Assembly (NCBI RefSeq): GCF_025972045.1
Contig: NZ_JAPDHX010000001.1
Location: 662,787-726,786 of the forward strand
Direction: 5' to 3'
Source of the DNA: Micropruina sonneratiae
GTDB taxonomy: Bacteria > Actinomycetota > Actinomycetes > Propionibacteriales > Propionibacteriaceae
DNA: 64,000 nucleotides
Position 1 is the first letter of the stretch. The number at the start of each line of letters is the position of its first letter. The notes beneath the pieces were generated by a model. The model was not told the DNA's origin, ran no database searches, and saw nothing but the letters and a program-made list of their open reading frames with translations. This document shows positions 53,704 through 60,983 of this stretch, piece by piece. The position numbers and the translations under genes are program-made.

Positions 53704-54048
53704 GTGAGGTCACGGTCGTGTTCCCGGACGGGGTGCTCAGCGCCAGCCGTCGTCACTTTGACCTTCGCCTACGCCGATTCCACCGCCGTGTTGGGGCCGC
53801 TGGCGCTGCGCGCCGAGCCCGGCAGCTACGACCTGTGCGCGGTGCACGGTGAGAACCTGTCGGCGCCGCGCGGCTGGGAGGTGATCCGGCTGCCCGATGC
53901 GGGTGTCGACCAGGGTCCCTCCACCGACGACCTGCTCGCCCTGGCCCACGCCGTCCGGGTGGCTGGGCTGGGCCCCGATGTGGGTGCGGCGCCCGAGCCG
54001 GCGGTCAGCCGGCGCAAGGGGCACCTGGCGGTCATCGCCGACCTCTGA
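53704..54048 (+). CDS. DUF3499 zinc-ribbon-like protein
   Basis: 114 aa. The pattern SCSRTGCSAPAVVTLTFAYADSTAVLGPL, then YDLCAVHGENLSAPRGWEVIRL is DUF3499 (quoted in two parts: CSRTGCSAPAVVTLTF and YDLCAVHGENLSAPRGWEV). CxxxxC plus CxxH could bind zinc. Function unknown. GTG at 53704 is 7 bases after TAGTGT (53691-53696). Confidence 0.85.
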   Translation: MRSRSCSRTGCSAPAVVTLTFAYADSTAVLGPLALRAEPGSYDLCAVHGENLSAPRGWEVIRLPDAGVDQGPSTDDLLALAHAVRVAGLGPDVGAAPEPAVSRRKGHLAVIADL

Positions 54049-54068
54049 ACGCCGGTAGGCTGCCGGGC

Positions 54069-55430
54069 ATGATCACCCCGTCCATCTTCAAGGCCAACGA
54101 CATCCGCGGAGTCGTTGTGGGCGACGATCCCGAATGGGACGCCGCGGGCGCGCGGGCCGTGGGGGCGGCATTCGTCGAGGTGTTCGGCCTGGCGGGGCGA
54201 GGTTTCGTGCTGGGCCGCGACATGCGCACCACCGGTCCTGAACTGGCCGCCGCGTTCAGCGAGGGGGCGATGGGGCAGGGCGCCGACGTGATCGACATCG
54301 GGCTGGCCAGCACCGACCAGCTGTGGTTCGCGTCCGGGACCTTCGACGTGCCCGGGGTGCAGCTGACCGCGTCGCACAACCCGGCCGCCTACAACGGCGT
54401 CAAGTTCTGCCAGGCCAAGGCGGCCCCGATCGAGCCCGAGTCTCTGGTGGCCATCGCCGAGCTGGCGCAGGGCGCCCCCCCGGCGCCGGCCGTGGTCGCG
54501 GGTTCCCGGCGCGAGGTCGACGTGCTCGCCGACTACGCGGCACACCTGCACCACCTGGTGCCGTTGGACGGGATGCGCCGGTTGAAGGTCGTCTACGACG
54601 CCGGCAACGGCATGGCGGGGCACACGGCCCCGGCCGTTCTCGGCCCGCTCGACATCGACCTGATCGGGCTGTTCACCGAGCTCGACGGATCCTTCCCGAA
54701 CCATCCGCCGAACCCGCTCGAACCGCAGAACCTGCTCGACGCCCAGGCCGCGGTGCGCGAGCACGGCGCGGACCTGGCGCTGGTCTTCGACGGCGACGCC
54801 GACCGGTGCTTCATCGTCGACGAGCGCGGCGAGGTGGTCAGCCCGTCGCTGATCACCGCGCTGATCGCGCGCCAGGAGTTGGAGCGCGACCCGGGCGGCA
54901 CGATCGTGATCAACACCATCACCTCCCGCGCCGTCGACAAGGTAGTGGCCGACGCCGGAGGCACGATGGTGGTGTCCAAGGTGGGGCACACCTCGGTGAA
55001 GGCCAAGATGGCGCAGTTCGATGCCGTGTTCGGCGGGGAGCATTCGGCGCACTACTACTTCCGCGACTTCTGGGGCGCCGACACCGGCATGCTCGCCGGG
55101 CTGCACATGCTGGCGATGGTGGGCCGCAGTGACGGCACCATGTCCGACCTGGTCGCCGGCTTGCCGTCGTTCGCGGCGTCCGGTGAGATCAACTCGGCCG
55201 TCGAGGACGTGCCGGCCGTACTGGACGCCGTGGCGGCCGCGTTCGCGGGCCGCGGCGAGGCCGACCGTGAGGACGGTCTGACCATCGTCGGGAACGGCTG
55301 GTGGGTGAACGTCCGGCCGTCCAACACCGAGCCGCTGCTGCGGCTGAACGTCGAGGCGCGGGACGCCGACACCATGGCGGCGCTGCGCGACGAGGCACTG
55401 TCGATCATCCGAGGAGGAGCCGATGCCTGA
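54069..55430 (+). CDS. manB: Phosphomannomutase/phosphoglucomutase
   Basis: 453 aa. The active-site serine loop is [11 protein letters not shown], the metal loop DGDADRC, the sugar-binding region [13 protein letters not shown], and the phosphate site RPSNTEP. It converts mannose-6-phosphate to mannose-1-phosphate for manC. The ATG at 54069 is 7 bases after TAGGCT (54056-54061). First gene of an operon with the Trm112-like and SIS genes. Confidence 0.94.
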   Translation: MITPSIFKANDIRGVVVGDDPEWDAAGARAVGAAFVEVFGLAGRGFVLGRDMRTTGPELAAAFSEGAMGQGADVIDIGLASTDQLWFASGTFDVPGVQLTASHNPAAYNGVKFCQAKAAPIEPESLVAIAELAQGAPPAPAVVAGSRREVDVLADYAAHLHHLVPLDGMRRLKVVYDAGNGMAGHTAPAVLGPLDIDLIGLFTELDGSFPNHPPNPLEPQNLLDAQAAVREHGADLALVFDGDADRCFIVDERGEVVSPSLITALIARQELERDPGGTIVINTITSRAVDKVVADAGGTMVVSKVGHTSVKAKMAQFDAVFGGEHSAHYYFRDFWGADTGMLAGLHMLAMVGRSDGTMSDLVAGLPSFAASGEINSAVEDVPAVLDAVAAAFAGRGEADREDGLTIVGNGWWVNVRPSNTEPLLRLNVEARDADTMAALRDEALSIIRGGADA

Positions 55431-55608
55431 CCTGACCCACGAGGTGCTCGAACTGCTGGTCTGCCCGGCCTGTCACAGCACCTTCAGCTGGGACTACGAG
55501 GCGTCCGAACTGATCTGCACCGGGGCCGACTGCGGCCTGGCCTACCCGCTGCGCGGAGGGATTCCCATCCTGCTGATCGACGAGGCCCGCCGGCCGGCCC
55601 GCGGCTGA
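55423..55608 (+). CDS. Trm112-family zinc-binding small protein
   Basis: 61 aa. The layout [14 protein letters not shown], then [23 protein letters not shown] is the Trm112/UPF0434 fold with two Cys pairs. Members stabilise methyltransferases or other partners. It starts 8 bases before the manB stop behind GGAGGAG, so it is coupled to manB. It is a regular member of this operon in actinobacteria. Confidence 0.88.
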   Translation: MPDLTHEVLELLVCPACHSTFSWDYEASELICTGADCGLAYPLRGGIPILLIDEARRPARG

Positions 55609-55612
55609 GACC

Positions 55613-56629
55613 ATGTTCGACTTCGACGATTCGCGACTGGACGACCCCGACGTCCTGGCCGCGGCCTCTCCGCTGCTGATGACCCTGGCCTCGTGCGGGG
55701 CGCGGGTGCGTCGCGAGGCCGCACTGGCCGAGGCGCCGCTGAACGGGCTGGACGACGCGGACCGCCCCCGCGCGGTGATCGCGTACGGACCTGAGGCGCG
55801 GTTGCTGCGCGCCGTACTCGAACCGGTCTGCCCGGTGCCGTTCGTCGCCTGGCCCGCCCTGGGGCTGCCCGGCTGGGTCGGCCCGTTGGACGTGGTGCTG
55901 CTGATCGGCAGCCGCGGGCCGCAGAGCCTGGCGGTGGCCGCCGAGGCGGTACGCCGGGGCTGCCGGGTCCTGGTGGCCTGCCCGCCGGATTCGCCGCTGG
56001 CGCAGCGGGCGGCCTCGCGGGCGACGACGTTGCTGCCGGTGAGCACCGACGACCCGCTGGCCGCGGCGGTGGTGTGCCTGGTGGCGCTGCACCGGCTCGG
56101 GCTGGCTCCCTACACCGCGCCCGAGGTGATCGCCGGGGCGATGGACGCCGTCGCCGAGCGTTGCGCGCCGCGCACCGACGTCTCGGTCAACCCGGCCAAG
56201 GCGATGGCGCTCGACCTCGCCGATGCGGCCCCGCTGGTCTGGGGCGGGTCGGTACTGGCGGCCCGCGCGAGCCGCCGGATCGTGGAGGCGCTGCGGCTGG
56301 CGTCCGGCCGGATCGGGTTGTCCGCCGACGCCACCGACCTGGTCTCCCTGCTGCAGCAGGTGCGTCCGCGCGACCCGTTCGCCGACCCCTTCGAGCAGGC
56401 CGGCGACGAGCGGCGTCCGGGCCTGGTGCTGGTCGACGACGGCCTCGACGACGAGTCGGCGGCGGAGTCGCGGCTGCGGCTGGAGCGCACGGCGGAGGCG
56501 GTCGAGATCCGGGTGACCCGGCTCGAACACACGACCGACTCGGTGATGGAGCGCTACGTCACGCTGCTGCTCAGCGGCCTGTTCGGGGCGGCCTACCTGC
56601 AGATCGGGCTGGGTCGCACGGCGTCCTGA
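55613..56629 (+). CDS. SIS-domain phosphosugar isomerase-like protein
   Basis: 338 aa, Rv3256c-like. A sugar isomerase (SIS) core is suggested by LDVVLLIGSRGPQSLAVAAEAVRRGCRVL and by the C-terminal bifunctional phosphoglucose/phosphomannose isomerase-like region. Probably makes or senses mannose-6-phosphate, which would feed manB. The start ATG at 55613 is 4 bases after the Trm112 gene. Last gene of the operon; a palindromic repeat follows. Confidence 0.75.
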   Translation: MFDFDDSRLDDPDVLAAASPLLMTLASCGARVRREAALAEAPLNGLDDADRPRAVIAYGPEARLLRAVLEPVCPVPFVAWPALGLPGWVGPLDVVLLIGSRGPQSLAVAAEAVRRGCRVLVACPPDSPLAQRAASRATTLLPVSTDDPLAAAVVCLVALHRLGLAPYTAPEVIAGAMDAVAERCAPRTDVSVNPAKAMALDLADAAPLVWGGSVLAARASRRIVEALRLASGRIGLSADATDLVSLLQQVRPRDPFADPFEQAGDERRPGLVLVDDGLDDESAAESRLRLERTAEAVEIRVTRLEHTTDSVMERYVTLLLSGLFGAAYLQIGLGRTAS

Positions 56630-56638
56630 GGCAGGGAG

Positions 56639-56704
56639 CGTCACCCGGCACCCACCGCGTCACCAGGGCACCCACTTCGTCATCCCGGCGAACGCCGGGA
56701 TCTC
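56639..56704. repeat. REP-like palindrome with tandem tail (second copy)
   Basis: ATCCCGGCGAACGCCGGGAT (56682-56701) is a perfect 9-bp-stem hairpin. Upstream of it CGTCACC/CGTCATC recurs at 56639, 56658 and 56678, that is every 19-20 bases. Bases 56678-56704 match the copy inside the phosphotransferase gene (1950-1976, reverse strand) at 26 of 27 positions. It lies 10-75 bases after the manB operon and may also serve as its terminator. Confidence 0.85.
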
Positions 56705-56796
56705 ATCACTGCACGGGGCACACCCCGGCAACCCCGGGCCCGCCGGCCGAGGGGCACCCGACGAAAACTGTCAGACCCGGGTCCTAGCGTTGGGTC

Positions 56797-58089
56797 ATGG
56801 AGCAGCCGGGGGCGGGCGCGGTGGCCGGGTCGGTCACGCCGCTGCCGGCGTCCGCGGCCGCGATCGTGAAGCGGATCACCGCGCTCGAACGGGTGAAGAA
56901 CGCCGCGGCCGCCGAGCAGGCCCGGCTGGCGGTCGAGCTGCGACGTCTCCGCGAAGCGGAGGCTCGGGCCACTCGGCATCGTCTGCGCAGAGTGCCCTCG
57001 TCGGTGGCGGCCGAGATCGGCCTGGCCAGGCGGGAGTCGCCGCACCGCGGCGCCCAGCTGCTCGGCCTGGCGTGGGTGCTGCACGCCGAGTTGCCCTGCA
57101 CGCTGCGGCTGTTCGAGGCCGGCGAGATCTCCGAGTACACCGCCAGCCTGGTGGCTCGCGAGACGGCCTGTCTTTCCCAGGCTGATCGCGCCGTGGTCGA
57201 CGCCGCGCTGGCGGGCCGGCTGGCGCACCTGTCGAACTCTCAGCTGACCGCCGAGGCACGTCGCATCGGCTACGAGCTCGATCCGGCCGGCGTGGTCGAA
57301 CGCACGGCCCGGGCCGAGCGCGACCGGCGGGTCACCCTGCGGCCGGCGCCCGACTGCATGGCGCAGCTCACCGCCTTGCTACCGGTCGTTCAGGGGGTCG
57401 CGGTCTTCGCCGCCCTGACCCGAGCCGCGGCGACCGAACGGGCGAGCGGCGGCAGCCGCACGAAGGGGCAGGTGATGGCCGACACGCTGGTGGAGCGCCT
57501 CACCGGGCAGACCAGTGCCGAGGCGGTCCCGGTCGAGGTGCAGCTGGTGATCACCGATCAGGCCTTGTTCGGGCTCAGCGACACCGCCGCCCGGGTGCCC
57601 GGGCACGGCCCCGTTCCGGCGGCGATCGGACGCCGTCTCGCCGCCTCGGCGTCCAACGCCGGTCAGGGCTGGCTGCGCAGGCTGTACGCCCGGCCCGGGA
57701 CCGGTGAACTGGTCGCGATGGAATCCAGGGCCCGGCGCTTCCCCAAGGGCATGCGGCAGTTCCTCGCCGTCCGCGACGCCGTGTGCCGGACGCCGTGGTG
57801 CGGGGCGCCGATCCGTCACGCCGACCACGTGCGGCCGGTCCGCGACGGCGGCACCACGTCGATCGCCAACGGTCAGGGTCTGTGTGAGCGCTGCAACCAG
57901 GTGAAGGAGTCACCCGGCTGGTACGCGCGTCGCGGTCCCGATCAGGTGATCGGTCTCCGTACCCCGACCGGGCACCGGTTCGTCTCCAGGCCACCGCCGC
58001 TGCCGTACGAAGCCGGCAGCGGCGACGACAGCATCCTCGAGCGACGCGTACGACTGGCTCCGGTCGACCTGTCGTGGCGGGGCGCCTGA
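56797..58089 (+). CDS. 13E12-type DUF222/HNH endonuclease-domain protein
   Basis: 430 aa. A DUF222 region fills residues about 20-300. A C-terminal HNH domain follows with CRTPWCGAPIRHADHVRP and GLCERCNQVK (two Cys pairs and the DH metal/catalytic pair). This actinobacterial family is often present in many divergent copies per genome, and its role is unknown. TAGCGT (56785-56790) is 6 bases before the ATG. It is preceded by a repeat element and followed by gene fragments, so the locus looks like a rearrangement site. Confidence 0.88.
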   Translation: MEQPGAGAVAGSVTPLPASAAAIVKRITALERVKNAAAAEQARLAVELRRLREAEARATRHRLRRVPSSVAAEIGLARRESPHRGAQLLGLAWVLHAELPCTLRLFEAGEISEYTASLVARETACLSQADRAVVDAALAGRLAHLSNSQLTAEARRIGYELDPAGVVERTARAERDRRVTLRPAPDCMAQLTALLPVVQGVAVFAALTRAAATERASGGSRTKGQVMADTLVERLTGQTSAEAVPVEVQLVITDQALFGLSDTAARVPGHGPVPAAIGRRLAASASNAGQGWLRRLYARPGTGELVAMESRARRFPKGMRQFLAVRDAVCRTPWCGAPIRHADHVRPVRDGGTTSIANGQGLCERCNQVKESPGWYARRGPDQVIGLRTPTGHRFVSRPPPLPYEAGSGDDSILERRVRLAPVDLSWRGA

Positions 58090-58129
58090 GAGGCCGGGGT
58101 GGGGGAGTGGAGGAGCCCGGCTTCGCCGC

Positions 58130-58325
58130 TACACCGACGCGGGCAGTCGTGCGCGAAAAGACCATGAGTGGTTGCTCCGGGCCGCCGGTGAACGGGTCTG
58201 GCCGCAAGTTCCGGAAGGTCTCGTCAAGGGCGAGTCCCGCTCGCCGCAGGTCGGTCCCGATCTGCTGGTGGCTTCGGAACTGGAGTGGCTGCTCGCCCGC
58301 GACGACGTCGCGCGTGCTCGAGTAG
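58130..58325 (+). pseudogene. Fragment of an unrecognised gene
   Basis: An open plus-strand stretch reads KDHEWLLRAAGERVWPQVPE and GPDLLVASELEWLLARDD with GC-rich third positions. It has no convincing start and loses its coding character at about 58325, where it meets a methyltransferase fragment on the other strand. The family is not recognised. Confidence 0.4.
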
Positions 58326-58329
58326 CAGT

Positions 58330-58562
58330 TCGGCCGTGCCCAGCCGCCAAATGACGGCGTCGCCTCCGGGCCGGCTCGAAGCCCGTTGGAGCATCGCAGG
58401 GTCAGGGTCGATGCCCGTCACGACGCGTCCCGGACCGGTCAGGGTCACAGTGAGCAGACCCGTCCCGCAGCCCAGGTCGACGATGCGCCGGGCGTCGGTT
58501 TCGGCGGCGACGCGGCGGAAGAAGTCGTGGTCCGGGCCGTCGGGGTATCGGCCGCCCCGCCC
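58330..58562 (-). pseudogene. Truncated class I SAM methyltransferase fragment
   Basis: The minus strand reads [20 protein letters not shown] then [24 protein letters not shown] and AVIWRLGTAE. These are SAM-binding motif I (LGCGTG), the acidic loop (GIDPD) and motif III spacing of a class I methyltransferase. Homology stops abruptly near 58330 and the N-terminus is also lost towards aroQ, so only the nucleotide-binding half remains. Confidence 0.7.
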
Positions 58563-58612
58563 GGCGTCCTGACCGGGTGACGCCGGGTCGGCCCGGGCGG
58601 CACAATGGCGAC

Positions 58613-59053
58613 GTGACCCAGCCACAGCGCGTCCTCGTCCTCAACGGGCCCAACCTCGGCCGGCTCGGCAAGCGTGAGCCCGAGGTGTACGGGTCGGTCA
58701 CCCACGACCAGCTCCGCGAGCACCTGATCGGCACCGGCGAGGGGCTCGGCCTGGCCGTCGAGGTGCGGCAGAGTGACCACGAGGGAGAAATGATCGGCTG
58801 GCTGCACGAGGCCGCCGATAACGACGTTCCAGTGGTGCTCAACCCCGCCGCCTGGACCCACTACTCGATAGCCGTGGCCGACGCCGTCGCCCAGGTCCCG
58901 ATCGTGATCGAGGTGCACATCTCGAACGTGCACGCCCGTGAGGATTTCCGCCGGCACTCGGTGGTGTCGCCCTACGCCCTGGGTGTCATCGCCGGACTGG
59001 GCCTCGGCGGCTACGACCTAGCCCTGGCGCACCTGGCCGCCATCCGCGACTGA
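58613..59053 (+). CDS. aroQ: Type II 3-dehydroquinate dehydratase
   Basis: 146 aa, normal for the dodecameric type II enzyme of the shikimate pathway. Motifs [19 protein letters not shown] (with catalytic Tyr), [15 protein letters not shown], and [17 protein letters not shown] are all in place. The GTG at 58613 is 6 bases after CACAAT (58601-58606) without a Shine-Dalgarno. Confidence 0.95.
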   Translation: MTQPQRVLVLNGPNLGRLGKREPEVYGSVTHDQLREHLIGTGEGLGLAVEVRQSDHEGEMIGWLHEAADNDVPVVLNPAAWTHYSIAVADAVAQVPIVIEVHISNVHAREDFRRHSVVSPYALGVIAGLGLGGYDLALAHLAAIRD

Positions 59054-59109
59054 ATCCAGTCGCTGCGGTCCCGGCTGAGCGTTCCTTCCGGCTCGACCAA
59101 CCGGCAGCG

Positions 59110-59604
59110 TCAGCCGCGCGGCACCTCGAAGCGCACCATTGTCGCCCCGCCGGCCACCAGGTCGGCCCACGGGCCGTCCACCTCCAGCACCGACAGCGCC
59201 GCTGTCGGGTAACCGGCCGACGCCTCGTCCGCCAGTTCGGACGGCTCGGCGAGCAACCCGACCAGTTCGCTCATCGTGGGCTCGTGGCCCAGGACCATCA
59301 CGGTTCCGACGCCCTCGTCCACCTCGCGCAGCAGGTCGAGCACGCTGTCGGCCCAGGCGCCGTAGAGCGCGTCGGTGAACTCCACCTCGACCGCGGCCGC
59401 CCCGCCCGCCTCGGCGCGCTGCCAGGTCTCGCGAGTGCGGGTCGCCGTCGACGACAGCAGCAGGTCGATGCGGTAGCCGGCCAGGATGCCGCCGGCCGCC
59501 TCGGCGTCGGCGACGCCGCGCTTGTTGAGCGGACGCCGATGGTCGGGGTCGCTGGTGCCCCACGACGACTTGGCGTGCCGCATCACGATCAGGGTGTGTG
59601 CCAC
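59110..59604 (-). CDS. SixA-like histidine phosphatase
   Basis: 164 aa. The phosphohistidine motif RHAKSSWG lies near residue 9 and a second His lies in LGHEPTMSEL. It has the short SixA size, which dephosphorylates phosphohistidine or small phosphoesters. GTG at 59604 follows the DUF3039 gene by two bases, so they are co-transcribed. Confidence 0.85.
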   Translation of the reverse strand: MAHTLIVMRHAKSSWGTSDPDHRRPLNKRGVADAEAAGGILAGYRIDLLLSSTATRTRETWQRAEAGGAAAVEVEFTDALYGAWADSVLDLLREVDEGVGTVMVLGHEPTMSELVGLLAEPSELADEASAGYPTAALSVLEVDGPWADLVAGGATMVRFEVPRG

Positions 59605-59606
59605 GG

Positions 59607-59861
59607 TCAGGACTCGTCGTCGCCGGAACGCATCGACTCCCAGATCTCTTTGCATTCGGGGCAGACCGGGAACCGGTCGGGGTTGCGGCTCGGCACCCAC
59701 ACCTTGCCGCACAACGCCACCACCGGCGTCCCCATCACCATCGCCTCGGTGAGCTTGTTCTTCGGCACGTAGTGACTGAACCGCTCGTGGTCGCCCTCGT
59801 CGACACGCAGGTCGGTGCGCTCGTCGGTGATCGTCTGTGCGCCGGGTGCCAGTTCGGTCAT
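59607..59861 (-). CDS. DUF3039 protein
   Basis: 84 aa. HERFSHYVPKNKLTEAMVMG and TPVVALCGKVWVPSRNPDRF, then CPECKEIW identify DUF3039. The C-x(n)-CPEC arrangement may bind metal. Function unknown; widely kept in actinobacteria. TAGAGT (minus 59873-59868) is 6 bases before the ATG. Confidence 0.9.
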   Translation of the reverse strand: MTELAPGAQTITDERTDLRVDEGDHERFSHYVPKNKLTEAMVMGTPVVALCGKVWVPSRNPDRFPVCPECKEIWESMRSGDDES

Positions 59862-59920
59862 GGCCGTACTCTAGTCGCGCCTGCTTGGGTCGCCAGAGCC
59901 CGGCGTGATGGGATGTCGCG

Positions 59921-60952
59921 ATGGATGCGCTCGCGGTGGTCGGTGGACGCCTGGCGACCGGCCTGCGCGACGTCACCAGCGACCTGGCGGCGCTCGACTC
60001 GACCGGATTCTGGGCGGTGGTGCTGCCCTTCGAGGGGACGCCGACGTGCGCCCGGTTCGACCGCGTCCGCCCCGCCCAGCGCTGGCCCGGACCGCCGTGG
60101 CGCGGACCGGACCGGAGCGAATGGCACAGCTCGCTGGACGCCGGCGGCTTCGAGCGCGGCGTGCGCCGCATCCGACGGGTGATCGCCGAGGGCGGCGTCT
60201 ACCAGGTCAACCTGACCCGGCGGCTGACCGCCCCGCTCCCGCCGGACGCCAAGCTGCCCGCCCTCGGCGCGGCGCTGGCCCGCAGAAACCCGGCCCCGTT
60301 CAGCGCCGTCGTGCACCTGCCCGGGCACGGCGTCGACATCGCCTCGGCCTCGCCCGAGCTGTTCCTCGCCCGGGACGGCGACCGCGTCCGGTCCGCCCCG
60401 ATCAAGGGCACCGCCGCGACCGCGGACGGCTTCCTGGCCAAGGACACCGCCGAGAACGTGATGATCGTCGACCTGGTCCGCAACGACCTGGGCCGCGTCT
60501 GCGTGCCCGGCACGGTGGGCGTGCCGTCGCTGCTCGCCGTCGAGGCGCATCCGGGCCTGCATCATCTGGTCTCGACGGTGACCGGACGCCTCCGGCCGGG
60601 CATGGGCTGGCCCGAACTGGTCGCCGCGACCTTCCCGCCCGGCTCGGTCACCGGCGCTCCCAAGCTCGCCGCGCTCGAGCTGATCGCCGCACTCGAGCCG
60701 GTGCCCCGCGGCGTCTACTGCGGCGCCGTCGGCTGGGTGGACGCCGACCGCCGTGCCGGCGAGCTGAACGTGGCCATCCGCACCTTCTGGGCCGACGGCG
60801 GGGCGCTGCACCTGGGTACCGGCGGCGGCATCACTTTCGACTCCGACCCGGCGGGGGAGTGGGCCGAGACAGAACTCAAGGCCGACAACCTGCTCGCCGT
60901 GGTCTCGGCGGGTCCGGCGCGTACTGGCGGTCCGCTTCACAGCGCCCCGTAG
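59921..60952 (+). CDS. pabB: Aminodeoxychorismate synthase component I-type chorismate-binding enzyme
   Basis: 343 aa, a short form with a reduced N-terminal region. The chorismate-binding core shows VYQVNLTRRLT, PIKGTAA, ENVMIVDLVRNDLGRVC and PPGSVTGAPK. The Lys in PIKGT is the hallmark of PabB rather than anthranilate synthase (PIAGT). It should make 4-amino-4-deoxychorismate for folate with a glutaminase partner not found here. No lyase domain follows. Start ATG at 59921 has no clear ribosome site. Confidence 0.85.
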   Translation: MDALAVVGGRLATGLRDVTSDLAALDSTGFWAVVLPFEGTPTCARFDRVRPAQRWPGPPWRGPDRSEWHSSLDAGGFERGVRRIRRVIAEGGVYQVNLTRRLTAPLPPDAKLPALGAALARRNPAPFSAVVHLPGHGVDIASASPELFLARDGDRVRSAPIKGTAATADGFLAKDTAENVMIVDLVRNDLGRVCVPGTVGVPSLLAVEAHPGLHHLVSTVTGRLRPGMGWPELVAATFPPGSVTGAPKLAALELIAALEPVPRGVYCGAVGWVDADRRAGELNVAIRTFWADGGALHLGTGGGITFDSDPAGEWAETELKADNLLAVVSAGPARTGGPLHSAP

Positions 60953-60955
60953 ACT
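60950..60955 (+). promoter_or_regulatory. -10 element upstream of the leader ORF and MFS gene
   Basis: TAGACT lies 7 bases before a GTG (60963) that opens a six-codon ORF. The same spacing is seen at 28 annotated starts in this window. It overlaps the last codons of the pabB gene, whose stop is within the box. Confidence 0.45.
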
Positions 60956-60962
60956 CCGAGCC

Positions 60963-60983
60963 GTGCGGAAGAGGTGCCGATGA
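60963..60983 (+). CDS. Possible leaderless leader peptide (six codons)
   Basis: GTG CGG AAG AGG TGC CGA TGA reads MRKRCR and stops with TGA overlapping the ATG of the MFS gene (ATGA at 60980-60983). If transcription starts at the GTG, ribosomes translating it would end exactly on the MFS start. The GGAAGAGG inside it also forms the MFS ribosome site. It may be chance; it is listed for its exact geometry. Confidence 0.35.
   Translation: MRKRCR

Noticed and set aside
59058-59105. Terminator between aroQ and the SixA-like gene
   Set aside because: CCGGCT and AGCCGG-like stretches are present, but no stable stem with a short loop could be drawn.
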